A stretch of DNA of 64,000 nucleotides from Thermococcus sibiricus MM 739 (GTDB taxonomy: Archaea > Methanobacteriota_B > Thermococci > Thermococcales > Thermococcaceae): NCBI RefSeq assembly GCF_000022545.1, contig NC_012883.1, forward strand, positions 434,001 through 498,000. Reading direction: 5' to 3'. Positions within the stretch are counted from its first letter, which is position 1; each line of letters begins with the position of its first letter. Under the pieces are notes generated by a model. It was not told where the DNA came from. It saw only the letters and a list, made by a program, of their open reading frames with translations, and made no database searches. A program made the position numbers and the translations under genes. Positions 53,901 to 62,412 of the stretch are shown here, piece after piece.

Positions 53901-53928
53901 TTTCTTGATTTATTTTTATTTTTAAAGT
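53901..53928 (+). terminator. T-rich terminator of hsp20
   Basis: TTTCTTGATTTATTTTTATTTTT directly after the hsp20 stop gives successive T runs, a typical archaeal termination signal that would separate it from the VAT gene. Confidence 0.5.
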
Positions 53929-53958
53929 TAAAAGGCCAAATTAAGTAAGCAATCTAAC

Positions 53959-53986
53959 TTTACGATCATCTGCTGTTGATAATAAA
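53959..53986. promoter_or_regulatory. Imperfect inverted repeat upstream of the VAT gene
   Basis: TTTACGATCA (53959-53968) and TGATAATAAA (53977-53986) match as inverted arms at 8 of 10 positions with an 8-base spacer. They lie 19 bases before the VAT start. The outer TTTA/TAAA ends recall the Phr site at hsp20, but the spacing differs. Confidence 0.35.
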
Positions 53987-54004
53987 AAATGGGGGTGGTT
54001 TATA

Positions 54005-56437
54005 ATGGCAGATAAAAATGAAATCAAGCTTAAAGTCGCTTCCGCTTACCAGAGAGATGTTGGTAGGGGGATAGTCAGGGTTGATAGAAATGCAATGAGG
54101 AAAATCGGTGTCCAGACAGGGGATATTGTAGAAATTATTGGTACTAAAAACACGGCTGCGGTAGTTTGGCCAGCTTATCCAGAGGATGAGGGATTAGAAA
54201 TTATCCGAATGGATGGCACGATAAGAAAGAATGCTGGTGTTGGTCTTGGAGATGAGGTAACCATAAGAAAAGCAGAAGTTAAAGAGGCCCAAAAAGTAGT
54301 TTTAGCCCCAACAGAGCCGATTAGATTTGGCCATGATTTTGTTGATTGGCTCCATTCAAGGTTAGTGGGTAGGCCAGTAGTTAGGGGAGATTACATTAGG
54401 ATTGGTGTCCTCGGGCAAGAACTCACTTTTGTAGTCACTGCAACTACCCCTTCGGGGGTTGTTCAGATAACAGAATTCACAGAGTTCACGGTCTCAGAGA
54501 AAACGGTTAAGGAAGTGACTAAGACTCCAGCTCTTGGAGTCACCTATGAAGACATTGGTGGCCTGAAGGATGCAATTCAGAAGATTAGAGAAATGATAGA
54601 ACTTCCATTGAAGCATCCAGAAGTATTTGAGAAGCTTGGCATTGAACCGCCTAAGGGTGTTTTGCTTTACGGACCTCCTGGTACTGGAAAGACTTTATTA
54701 GCTAAGGCCGTTGCTAATGAAGCTAACGCTCATTTTATTGCAATTAACGGGCCAGAAATCATGAGTAAGTATTATGGAGAAAGCGAAGAGAGACTTAGGG
54801 AGGTATTCAAGGAATCGGAAGAGAACGCTCCAAGTATTATATTCATCGACGAGATCGACGCTATAGCTCCAAAGAGAGGAGAAGTTACTGGAGAAGTTGA
54901 GAAAAGAGTAGTAGCTCAGCTATTAACCTTAATGGATGGTCTAAAAAGCAGAGGAAAAGTGATAGTCATAGGTGCAACTAACCGGCCTGATGCTTTAGAT
55001 CCTGCCCTTAGAAGACCAGGTAGGTTTGATAGAGAGATAGAAATAGGAGTTCCAGACAAACAGGGAAGAAAAGAGATCCTCCAAATTCACACAAGGGGAA
55101 TGCCTATTGAGCCGGATTTCAGAAAAGAGGAAGTTAAAAAAGTCCTTAAGGAACTTAAACAAGACGATAGATTTAGAGATGCTGCTGAAAGAGCTCTTTA
55201 TAAGATAGAAGATCTTGCTGACAAGGAAGAGATTATCAGAAGAGCCATAAGAGATATCGATGATAAACTTTACGAAGAAGTGAAGCATAGGTTGATTGAT
55301 CTTCTCCTTGAAGAACTTGCAGAGAAGACTCATGGATTTGTTGGAGCTGATTTGGCAGCATTGGCAAGAGAGGCAGCAATGGCTGCTTTAAGGAGGTTGA
55401 TTGAAGAAGGCAAGATAGACTTTGAAGCAGAAAGCATTCCAAAAGAAGTGCTTGAAGAGCTCAAAGTAACCAGAAGGGACTTTTACGAAGCATTGAAGAT
55501 GGTTGAACCATCCGCCCTTAGAGAAGTGCTTCTTGAGATTCCCAATGTTAGATGGAATGATATTGGAGGCCTTGAAGAGGTTAAACAGCAATTAAGAGAA
55601 GCTGTGGAATGGCCACTTAAATATCCAGAGGCATTTATGGCTATGGGTATTAATCCACCCAAGGGAATACTCCTATATGGCCCACCGGGTACTGGAAAGA
55701 CTTTACTAGCAAAGGCCGTTGCTACTGAAAGTGAAGCTAATTTCATTGGTATTAGAGGTCCAGAAGTACTCAGCAAGTGGGTGGGAGAGAGTGAGAAAAA
55801 CATAAGGGAAATATTTAGAAAAGCAAGGCAAGCAGCTCCTACAGTAATCTTTATTGATGAGATTGATGCTATAGCCCCAAGAAGAGGGAGTGATGTCAAC
55901 CGAGTTACGGACAGACTTATCAACCAACTCCTCACAGAAATGGATGGTATTGAGGAGAATAGTGGTGTGGTTGTTATTGCAGCTACAAATAGACCAGATA
56001 TTCTAGATCCAGCATTACTAAGGCCTGGAAGATTTGATAGGATAATCCTAGTTCCAGCACCAGATGTAAAAGCAAGATTGGAAATATTCAAAGTACATAC
56101 GAGAAACGTTCCACTAGCTAAAGATGTTAACTTAGAAGAGCTTGCAAAGAGGACTGAGGGATATACAGGGGCAGATATTGAAGCAGTAGTCAGAGAGGCC
56201 GCATTTAATACCATGAGAAGAGCCATAAGTGAAGGAATAATAAAACCAGGTACGAGGGCAAGTGACATTAGGGAAAGAGTTAAGGTTACAATGAGGGATT
56301 TTGAGGAAGCTATGAAGAAAGTAGGTCCAAGTGTAAGCGAGGAAACTATGGAATATTACAAGAGAATTGAGGAGATGTTCATTAAAAAGAAATCTGAAGT
56401 AAAACCAACAGAGGGGAGAGATAGAACAATCTTGTGA
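54005..56437 (+). CDS. VAT/CDC48 AAA+ unfoldase
   Basis: An 810-residue hexameric unfoldase that feeds substrates to the proteasome. N domain (about 1-185) with the double-psi barrel, then two AAA modules: Walker A GPPGTGKT near residues 222 and 559, with [13 protein letters not shown] and [13 protein letters not shown] Walker B, and [20 protein letters not shown] / [20 protein letters not shown] sensor regions. Between the D1 core and D1 lid there is a charged insert of about 60-70 residues (about 375-440). ATG follows GGGGGTGG. Equivalent to the Phr-regulated AAA+ gene next to hsp20 in P. furiosus. Confidence 0.94.
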   Translation: MADKNEIKLKVASAYQRDVGRGIVRVDRNAMRKIGVQTGDIVEIIGTKNTAAVVWPAYPEDEGLEIIRMDGTIRKNAGVGLGDEVTIRKAEVKEAQKVVLAPTEPIRFGHDFVDWLHSRLVGRPVVRGDYIRIGVLGQELTFVVTATTPSGVVQITEFTEFTVSEKTVKEVTKTPALGVTYEDIGGLKDAIQKIREMIELPLKHPEVFEKLGIEPPKGVLLYGPPGTGKTLLAKAVANEANAHFIAINGPEIMSKYYGESEERLREVFKESEENAPSIIFIDEIDAIAPKRGEVTGEVEKRVVAQLLTLMDGLKSRGKVIVIGATNRPDALDPALRRPGRFDREIEIGVPDKQGRKEILQIHTRGMPIEPDFRKEEVKKVLKELKQDDRFRDAAERALYKIEDLADKEEIIRRAIRDIDDKLYEEVKHRLIDLLLEELAEKTHGFVGADLAALAREAAMAALRRLIEEGKIDFEAESIPKEVLEELKVTRRDFYEALKMVEPSALREVLLEIPNVRWNDIGGLEEVKQQLREAVEWPLKYPEAFMAMGINPPKGILLYGPPGTGKTLLAKAVATESEANFIGIRGPEVLSKWVGESEKNIREIFRKARQAAPTVIFIDEIDAIAPRRGSDVNRVTDRLINQLLTEMDGIEENSGVVVIAATNRPDILDPALLRPGRFDRIILVPAPDVKARLEIFKVHTRNVPLAKDVNLEELAKRTEGYTGADIEAVVREAAFNTMRRAISEGIIKPGTRASDIRERVKVTMRDFEEAMKKVGPSVSEETMEYYKRIEEMFIKKKSEVKPTEGRDRTIL

Positions 56438-56439
56438 TC

Positions 56440-56460
56440 CCCTTTTAGTTTTATTTTTGT
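56440..56460 (+). terminator. T-rich terminator of the VAT gene
   Basis: CCTTTTAGTTTTATTTTTG, three T runs within 20 bases after the stop codon, a standard archaeal terminator. Confidence 0.5.
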
Positions 56461-56513
56461 AGGGTTGCTTCCATTAGATAAGAAGCAAGAACGAATATCA
56501 AAAAATAAAAAAC

Positions 56514-57014
56514 TCACTTCAAAAGTTTTACAAACTCTCTCATCCAAGCGTACAAATCTCCTGGATGTCTTGAACTTACCCAGTTTCCGTCTACAACAAC
56601 TTCTTTATCAATGTACTCTGCTCCGGCGTTTATAAGGTCGTCTTTTATCGTTACAACACATGTTCCTTTTCTTCCTTTAAGAACCCTTGCAGATATCAAG
56701 ATCTGAGGGCCGTGACATATACTTGCCACGGGTTTTCCAGCTTCAAACATCTTTTTAGCTATTTCCACTGCTTTGGGGTATATTCTTACAATTTCAGGTG
56801 CTCTTCCTCCAGGTAAAACTAGAGCATCGAATTCATCTGGATTCACTTCATCAAAGACTAGATCAACATTTACGGAATAATTGTGTTTTCCTACTATTGT
56901 ACCCTTCTTATTGCTTGCAATATAAACCTCATGCCCCTCTTCTTTCATCCTGTAGAGTGGGTAAAAAAGTTCCAAATCTTCAAATGTATCTGCTGTTAAA
57001 AACAGTACTTTCAT
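56514..57014 (-). CDS. pfpI: PfpI/DJ-1 family protease or deglycase
   Basis: A 166-residue protein of the PfpI family. The catalytic elements are E12 (FEDLEL), the nucleophile C100 and H101 in ASICHGPQIL; the closing VSSRHPGDLYAWM is typical. P. furiosus PfpI is also 166 residues and forms hexameric rings. Peptidase or protein/nucleotide deglycase activity is debated for the family. ATG at 57014 follows GGTGATTGCA. Confidence 0.93.
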   Translation of the reverse strand: MKVLFLTADTFEDLELFYPLYRMKEEGHEVYIASNKKGTIVGKHNYSVNVDLVFDEVNPDEFDALVLPGGRAPEIVRIYPKAVEIAKKMFEAGKPVASICHGPQILISARVLKGRKGTCVVTIKDDLINAGAEYIDKEVVVDGNWVSSRHPGDLYAWMREFVKLLK

Positions 57015-57160
57015 TGCAATCACCACTATATCAATAAAGACTAAAACTTAAAAGGATTTTTACTCAAAGGTGTGTAGCAATTAGGGAAAATTTAAAAAGC
57101 CCTTCTCCTAAAAACCTTCACGTCCGAAGTGGGGCGAGACTTTGGAAAGAGGTGAGAGAG

Positions 57161-57577
57161 ATGGAGAAACGCTTACCCGGAAAGGTGAGAAGAGCCATAA
57201 GGGCCAAATATTATGATATTGAACCTAAAGCATGGGTTGGAAGAAAGGGGTTGGAAGAAAGTGTGATCAGTGAAATTGCTACCCAACTAAAAAAAGATGG
57301 TATACTAAAGGTAGAAATAAGAAAAGGGGCATTCACCTCTACAAATATGGATAGAGAATCCATAGCAGAAAAAGTTGCAGAACTTACTGATAGTGAGCTC
57401 ATTGATGTAAGGGGCAAAAGGTTTATATTGTTCCGTCCCAGAGAGGGATGGGAAAAGTATTTAAAGAAGCTTAAGCTTAAGGAAGTCTCGAAAGAGAGAC
57501 GGGAAGAAAAACCCGTTAAAAAGGTCAAGCTCGATATTGCTCAATTTAGAAAGAAGTTTAAGAAAGGGAGGGAGTGA
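57161..57577 (+). CDS. YhbY-like CRM-domain RNA-binding protein
   Basis: A 138-residue protein with a CRS1-YhbY (CRM) domain: [24 protein letters not shown]-like [13 protein letters not shown] and [12 protein letters not shown]; the GxxG-type loop is VGRKG. A basic C-terminal extension ([20 protein letters not shown]) follows. Probably associates with pre-ribosomal RNA. ATG at 57161 follows GAGGTGAG. Cotranscribed with rps19e two bases downstream. Confidence 0.88.
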   Translation: MEKRLPGKVRRAIRAKYYDIEPKAWVGRKGLEESVISEIATQLKKDGILKVEIRKGAFTSTNMDRESIAEKVAELTDSELIDVRGKRFILFRPREGWEKYLKKLKLKEVSKERREEKPVKKVKLDIAQFRKKFKKGRE

Positions 57578-57579
57578 AA

Positions 57580-58032
57580 ATGGCGACAGTTTATGATGTT
57601 CCTGGTGATTTACTCGTTGAGAGGGTAGCCCAAAAATTAAAGGAATTTCCTGAAATAAAACCACCTGAGTGGACATTATTCGTTAAAACTGGCAGGCACA
57701 AAGAAAGAGTACCAGACCAAGATGATTGGTGGTATTATAGAGTTGCTTCAGTTTTCAGGAAGGTCTATGTTGATGGTCCAGTTGGTATTGAAAGATTAAG
57801 GACATGGTATGGTGGAAGGAAAAACAGGGGTCATGCACCTGAGCACTTTTACAAAGGGAGTGGAAGTATTGTTAGAAAGGCCCTTCAACAGCTGGAAGCT
57901 GCAGGACTCATCACAAAGATCCCCGGAGAGGGCAGGGTAGTCACACCAAAGGGGAGAAGCTTTCTTGACAAAGCTGCCACAGATCTCAAGAAAGAGCTTG
58001 AAGAGGCAATTCCAGAACTTAAGAAGTATTGA
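57580..58032 (+). CDS. rps19e: Ribosomal protein S19e
   Basis: A 150-residue small-subunit protein with the family segments [41 protein letters not shown] and [13 protein letters not shown] (winged helix). ATG at 57580 follows GGAGGGAGTGAAA; the product length equals that of related S19e. Part of the CRM-protein/ribosomal unit. Confidence 0.95.
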   Translation: MATVYDVPGDLLVERVAQKLKEFPEIKPPEWTLFVKTGRHKERVPDQDDWWYYRVASVFRKVYVDGPVGIERLRTWYGGRKNRGHAPEHFYKGSGSIVRKALQQLEAAGLITKIPGEGRVVTPKGRSFLDKAATDLKKELEEAIPELKKY

Positions 58033-58106
58033 TGTTCTCTCATCTTTTGCCTTTAATCAGTATTTTCCAATAACCTTTTAAAATAACTTTTGTTGAGGGT
58101 GATAGG

Positions 58107-58445
58107 ATGGCTGAGGATATAGAGGAAATTAGGAGGAAAAAACTTTTAGAGCTTCAAAAGAAACTTGCTGAGCAAAAGAGAGCAGAAGAGGAACAAATAA
58201 GACAGGAGATGGAATTGGAGGCCCAATTACAGGCCATAATGAAACAAATTCTTACTTCAGAGGCGAGGGAAAGATTGACAAGGGTTAAGCTGGTTAGGCC
58301 AGAACTTGCAAGACAAGTGGAGTTAATACTTGTTCAACTTTACCAAGCTGGACAGATAACTGAAAGAATTACAGATGAAAAGCTTAAAAGGATTTTAGCC
58401 CAAATTGATGCTAGAACAAGAAAAGAGTTTAGAATTAAGTGGTGA
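58107..58445 (+). CDS. PDCD5-like DNA-binding protein (DUF122)
   Basis: A 112-residue helical protein, with a long charged N-terminal helix (IRRKKLLELQKKLAEQKRAE) followed by a helical bundle (LTSEARERLTRVKLVRPELA) and a final RKEFRIKW. Archaeal members bind double-stranded DNA. ATG follows GGGTGATAGG. Overlaps nothing; TFB lies further downstream. Confidence 0.92.
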   Translation: MAEDIEEIRRKKLLELQKKLAEQKRAEEEQIRQEMELEAQLQAIMKQILTSEARERLTRVKLVRPELARQVELILVQLYQAGQITERITDEKLKRILAQIDARTRKEFRIKW

Positions 58446-58452
58446 AACAAAA

Positions 58453-58722
58453 GTGAAAATTAGAGAGATAATCAAGAAACTCAATGATAAGGGAGAAGTG
58501 AGTTTGGATATTTGGAAACCTTTATCAGCTAGAAAAAGTAGTGATGGAACCATTGACCTTCTTTACTGGAATCGTGTTGTTGGGAGCGAAAAAGATCCAG
58601 TATTCCTGTGGATTTATGTGAATATTGTTAATGAAGATGTCAAAGTCCTTGAGAAGATTACCTTTAAAAAAGAGCATGTAAAATGGATAATGAATTCAAT
58701 CATTACGCTTGAAAAAACTTGA
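58453..58722 (+). CDS. Hypothetical protein (89 aa)
   Basis: The frame is open from inside the PDCD5-like gene; GTG at 58453 follows GGTGA (58442-58446), giving 89 residues beginning VKIREIIKKLNDKGEVSLD. It has one N-terminal helix and beta strands (DGTIDLLYWNRVVG, DPVFLWIYVNIVNEDVKVL). Family not recognised; placed tightly after the PDCD5-like gene and before tfb, so cotranscription with the former is likely. The start is uncertain. Confidence 0.6.
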   Translation: MKIREIIKKLNDKGEVSLDIWKPLSARKSSDGTIDLLYWNRVVGSEKDPVFLWIYVNIVNEDVKVLEKITFKKEHVKWIMNSIITLEKT

Positions 58723-58768
58723 GGTTTATATATAGATTGACAAGGCTACTGACCGTGGGGGTGTAATT
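58723..58768 (+). promoter_or_regulatory. tfb promoter
   Basis: A strong TATA box GTTTATATATAG (58725-58736), which overlaps the preceding gene's end, puts the start at about 58757. The leader carries GGGGGTG before the GTG start at 58769. Confidence 0.65.
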
Positions 58769-59668
58769 GTGACTAAGCATAGGGTTTGCCCAGTTTGCGG
58801 CTCCGATAAGTTTGTTTACGACCCGGAAAGGGGTGAAATAATCTGTGCAAACTGTGGATTTGTAATTCAAGAGAATATAATTGACATGGGCCCTGAATGG
58901 AGAGCTTTTGATGCTTCTCAAAGAGAAAAACGCTCCAGAACTGGTGCACCAGAAAGCATTTTGCTTCATGATAAAGGTCTTTCAACAGATATAGGCTATG
59001 ACAGGAATGTTAAGGGGTTAATGAGAGAAAAAATATACCGTCTTAGGAAATGGCAGAGCAGACTTAGGGTTAGTGACGCCGCGGAGAGAAATCTTGCGTT
59101 TGCCTTAAGCGAGCTTGATAGACTTGGTGCGAGATTAAATCTCCCAAAACACGTTGAAGAAGAAGCAGCCCGTTTATATAGAGATGCCGTTAAAAAAGGC
59201 CTTATAAGGGGAAGGTCAATTGAGAGCGTTATCGCAGCTTGCGTTTACGCTGCTTGCAGGTTGCTAAAAATCCCCAGAACTCTAGACGAAATCGCTGACA
59301 TGGCTAAAGTTGATAAAAAAGAGATTGGAAGGAGCTTTAGATTTATCGCGAGAAATCTCAATCTTACTCCAAAGAAACTTTTTGTCAAACCAACAGATTA
59401 TGTGAACAAGTTTGCTGATGAGCTTGGTCTTAGTGAAAGAACTAGAAGAAGGGCAATTGAGCTTTTAGACCAAGTTTATAACATGGGTCTTACAAGTGGA
59501 AAGAGTCCTGCGGGGTTAGTTGCGGCTGCATTATATATTGCAGGACTTTTAGAGGGAGAAAAAAGGACTCAAAGAGAAGTTGCAGAGGCAGCAAGGGTAA
59601 CTGAGGTAACAGTGAGAAATAGGTATAAGGAAATGGTTGAAAAGCTTGGATTAAAGCTTCCTATTTAG
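58769..59668 (+). CDS. tfb: Transcription initiation factor B (TFB)
   Basis: A 299-residue TFIIB homologue that joins TBP at the promoter and recruits RNA polymerase. It has a zinc ribbon (CPVCGSDKF...ICANCG, residues 7-30), the B-finger/reader region (EWRAFDASQREKRSRTG), and two cyclin-like repeats (about 105-195 and 200-295) ending in the HTH EAARVTEVTVRNRYKEM that contacts BRE. Start is GTG at 58769. Confidence 0.95.
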   Translation: MTKHRVCPVCGSDKFVYDPERGEIICANCGFVIQENIIDMGPEWRAFDASQREKRSRTGAPESILLHDKGLSTDIGYDRNVKGLMREKIYRLRKWQSRLRVSDAAERNLAFALSELDRLGARLNLPKHVEEEAARLYRDAVKKGLIRGRSIESVIAACVYAACRLLKIPRTLDEIADMAKVDKKEIGRSFRFIARNLNLTPKKLFVKPTDYVNKFADELGLSERTRRRAIELLDQVYNMGLTSGKSPAGLVAAALYIAGLLEGEKRTQREVAEAARVTEVTVRNRYKEMVEKLGLKLPI

Positions 59669-59699
59669 TCTTTTCATTTAAATTTTTAAAGAGAAAAAA

Positions 59700-60722
59700 T
59701 CATTTTTTGAACCATGTATCTAACGTGAATTGTTTTCCAGTTTTTGTTACCTTTTTGAGCCTTTCTAGGCCATTCTTTACTCTTTCTTCGCTAAAGTCGT
59801 GTTCATCACAAAGGAATTTTATAATGCTCTCTTCGTCGGGTAACTTCCATTCCAATTTGTAATCATTTGTTGTAGGTGGGTTCAGAAAGAATTCTTTTAT
59901 TGCATAGAGGTCAACCTCGCTAGTTTTTTGGTATTTTGATAGGGGGTCTTTGGAGTATTTCACTATTTCAAGGGCCTTTTTTGGTCCAAGTCCTTTTATC
60001 CCCCCTGGGTTGTAGTCAGTGCCAACAAGTATCGCTAATTCAATGAGTTTTTCTCTTGTTAGTTTCAGTTCTTTCAACACATCTTCAAGGAGTATTAGCT
60101 CAGGCTTGACTTCAATGTAAACATCTTTTCCGGGCAATTTTCTCTTTCCTGTGATGGTAAGGTTTCTCACAAGTTTTGGTGTTCCAAAGAGCAAAGAATC
60201 GTAATCTTGGCTTGCTGAGGCCCAAACATCTCCTTTTGAGGCCATATAGGCGGCTTGGGCCTCCCCTTCACTCGGGGCCTGCACCCAGGGAATTCCCATA
60301 AGTTCTAGAAGTTTTTTGGCGTCTTCAATTAGAATTTCATTTATCTTTGAGGCCCGTTGGGCGTATTTTTTGGCCTCTTCTAATTCCCCTCTGGCAAGGG
60401 CGATTTCCCATTTTTCTAGTGCTTCTTCTCTCGTCTCAGCTCTTTTTTCAAGCTCTTTTTTCTTGAACTCTGGAGGTTTTCCATCAAACACATACGCGGG
60501 CTTTATTCCGGCCTCCATTAGGTTTATGGTTCTATAAAAAAGTCCTGAGAGATGTGAGGTTATCCTGCCTTTGGAGTCCATTAGAGGAGTGCCATCTTTC
60601 TGTCTTATTGTTGAGAGGAACTGGTAAATAGCGTTAAAAGCATCTATTGCAACCTTTCTTCCATTCAGGTTTTCTAGCTCAAGCTCTTTTTTGGGTAAGA
60701 GTTCACCAATAGGGACTCCCAT
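59700..60722 (-). CDS. fen: Flap endonuclease FEN1
   Basis: A 340-residue structure-specific nuclease for Okazaki flap removal. Asp27 (VAIDAFN), the [22 protein letters not shown] and [10 protein letters not shown] motifs supply metal ligands; the helix-three-turn-helix [18 protein letters not shown] binds DNA; the C-terminal [10 protein letters not shown] is the PCNA-interacting peptide. P. furiosus FEN1 is also 340 residues. ATG at 60722 follows GGTGATAAGTG. Convergent with tfb. Confidence 0.96.
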
Positions 60723-60990
60723 CACTTATCACCTATCCTAATATATATGAACCAATATAAAAAGCCTTTAGCAATCGTAAAGAGATTCTGAGACATCATC
60801 GTTGTCATTATATTGACGAGATATGATTTAAGCTTTTAGTTTAGTTGTATAATGTGAAGATTTCTGAATTTATGGTTCAAAACCATTGGTTTCTTTAACA
60901 AATGCCGATACCTAAGTCGTCAAATAGATAAGGGAAAAGTTATAACTTCTTTCTCGCATTAACCTTTGTAAAGTTCATGAGGTGGAGGAA

Positions 60991-62379
60991 ATGAGCATAG
61001 AAGCACTTTTCAAACCTAGGAGTGTAGCTGTTGTAGGTGCTTCCGGAAAACCTGGAAAGATAGGATATGCAATTATGAAGAATCTCATTGAGTACGGCTA
61101 TGAGGGCAAAATATACGCTGTTAATGTCAAAGGTGGAGAAATAGAGGTTAGTGGAAGGAAGTTCAAGGTTTACGAGAGTATTCTTGATGTCCCCGATGAA
61201 GTGGACATGGCTGTTGTAGTTGTTCCTGCTAAGTTTGTCTCACAAGTTGTGGAAGAGTGTGGAAAGAAAGGAGTCAAAGTTCTTCCAATTATCAGTTCAG
61301 GGTTTGGAGAGCTTGGAGAAGAAGGCAAAAAAGTTGAAGAGCAGTTAGTTGAGACAGCTCACAAGTATGGAATGAGGATTCTTGGACCTAATATCTTTGG
61401 TATTGTTTATACTCCAGCAAAGCTCAATGCCACATTTGGTCCAACTGATGTTCTGCCAGGAAAGCTCGCTTTAGTATCCCAGAGTGGTGCCCTTGGAATA
61501 GCTCTTATGGGATGGACAATTCTCGAAAAAGTCGGCCTCTCAGCTGTAGTTAGCATTGGAAACAAGAGCGATTTAGATGATGCTGATATGCTTGAGTACT
61601 TTGAGAACGATGAGAACACAGGTGCTATCTTAATTTACATGGAAGGTGTTAAAGACGGAAGAAAGTTCATGGAGACAGCAAAAAGGGTTTCAATGAAGAA
61701 GCCTATCATCATCATAAAGGCAGGCAGGAGTGAGAGAGGTGCAAAGGCAGCTGCATCCCACACTGGTTCACTTGCGGGCGCTGACAGTATTTATACAGCT
61801 GCATTCAAGCAAAGTGGTGTTTTAAGAGCCTTAACCATTGGTGAAGCTTTCGATTGGGCGAGAACTCTGAGCAATCTTCCAGAACCAGAAGGAGAAAACG
61901 TTGTCATAATCACAAATGGCGGTGGAATAGGCGTCATGGCTACAGATGCTGCAGAGGAAGAGGATCTAAAACTCTATGACAATTTGGAGGAACTTAAGGT
62001 CTTTGCAAACCACATGCCGCCTTTTGGTTCGTATAAGAATCCAGTTGATTTGACAGGTATGGCAGATGCTAAAGCCTATGAAGGGGCAGTTAGGGACGCA
62101 CTTGCAAATCCAAACATGGATGCAGTAGCAGTTCTCTACTGTCAAACAGCTGTTCTTGATCCAAGAGACCTTGCAAAAATAGTTATTGAAGAATATGAAG
62201 CAAGTGGAAGGAAGAAACCACTCGTGGTTGCCATAGTTGGTGGAATTGAGGCTAAAGAAGCTATTGATCTGCTTAATGAAAGGGGCATTCCAGCATATCC
62301 AGAACCAGAAAGAGCAATTAAATCTCTATCAGCTCTCTACAGATGGCACAACTGGAAAATGAAACATAAGAAAGAGTGA
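60991..62379 (+). CDS. acdA: Acetyl-CoA/acyl-CoA synthetase (ADP-forming), alpha subunit
   Basis: Converts acyl-CoA + ADP + phosphate to acid + CoA + ATP, the major substrate-level ATP step of peptide and sugar fermentation. The 462-residue alpha subunit has the CoA-binding KPRSVAVVGASGKPGKIGYA, LGPNIFGI, LVSQSGALGIALMGW and the phosphorylated-His loop SHTGSLAGAD. It lacks the ATP-grasp beta part, encoded elsewhere. ATG at 60991 follows GAGGTGGAGGAA; P. furiosus ACS I alpha is also 462 long, though the acyl specificity (ACS I or II) is not proven. TATA near 60937. Confidence 0.92.
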   Translation: MSIEALFKPRSVAVVGASGKPGKIGYAIMKNLIEYGYEGKIYAVNVKGGEIEVSGRKFKVYESILDVPDEVDMAVVVVPAKFVSQVVEECGKKGVKVLPIISSGFGELGEEGKKVEEQLVETAHKYGMRILGPNIFGIVYTPAKLNATFGPTDVLPGKLALVSQSGALGIALMGWTILEKVGLSAVVSIGNKSDLDDADMLEYFENDENTGAILIYMEGVKDGRKFMETAKRVSMKKPIIIIKAGRSERGAKAAASHTGSLAGADSIYTAAFKQSGVLRALTIGEAFDWARTLSNLPEPEGENVVIITNGGGIGVMATDAAEEEDLKLYDNLEELKVFANHMPPFGSYKNPVDLTGMADAKAYEGAVRDALANPNMDAVAVLYCQTAVLDPRDLAKIVIEEYEASGRKKPLVVAIVGGIEAKEAIDLLNERGIPAYPEPERAIKSLSALYRWHNWKMKHKKE

Positions 62380-62382
62380 TTC

Positions 62383-62396
62383 TTTTTTTCTCTTTT
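62383..62396 (+). terminator. T-run terminator of acdA
   Basis: A run of seven T followed by CTCTTTT directly after the stop codon, on the plus strand, facing the convergent reverse gyrase gene. Confidence 0.5.
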
Positions 62397-62412
62397 AAAA
62401 TTTAAAAAGAGT

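Noticed and set aside
55483-56268. Long antisense open frame (261 codons) within the VAT gene
   Set aside because: It is the mirror of a strongly supported AAA+ gene, reads as low-complexity S/L/A-rich sequence, and has no promoter or ribosome site.
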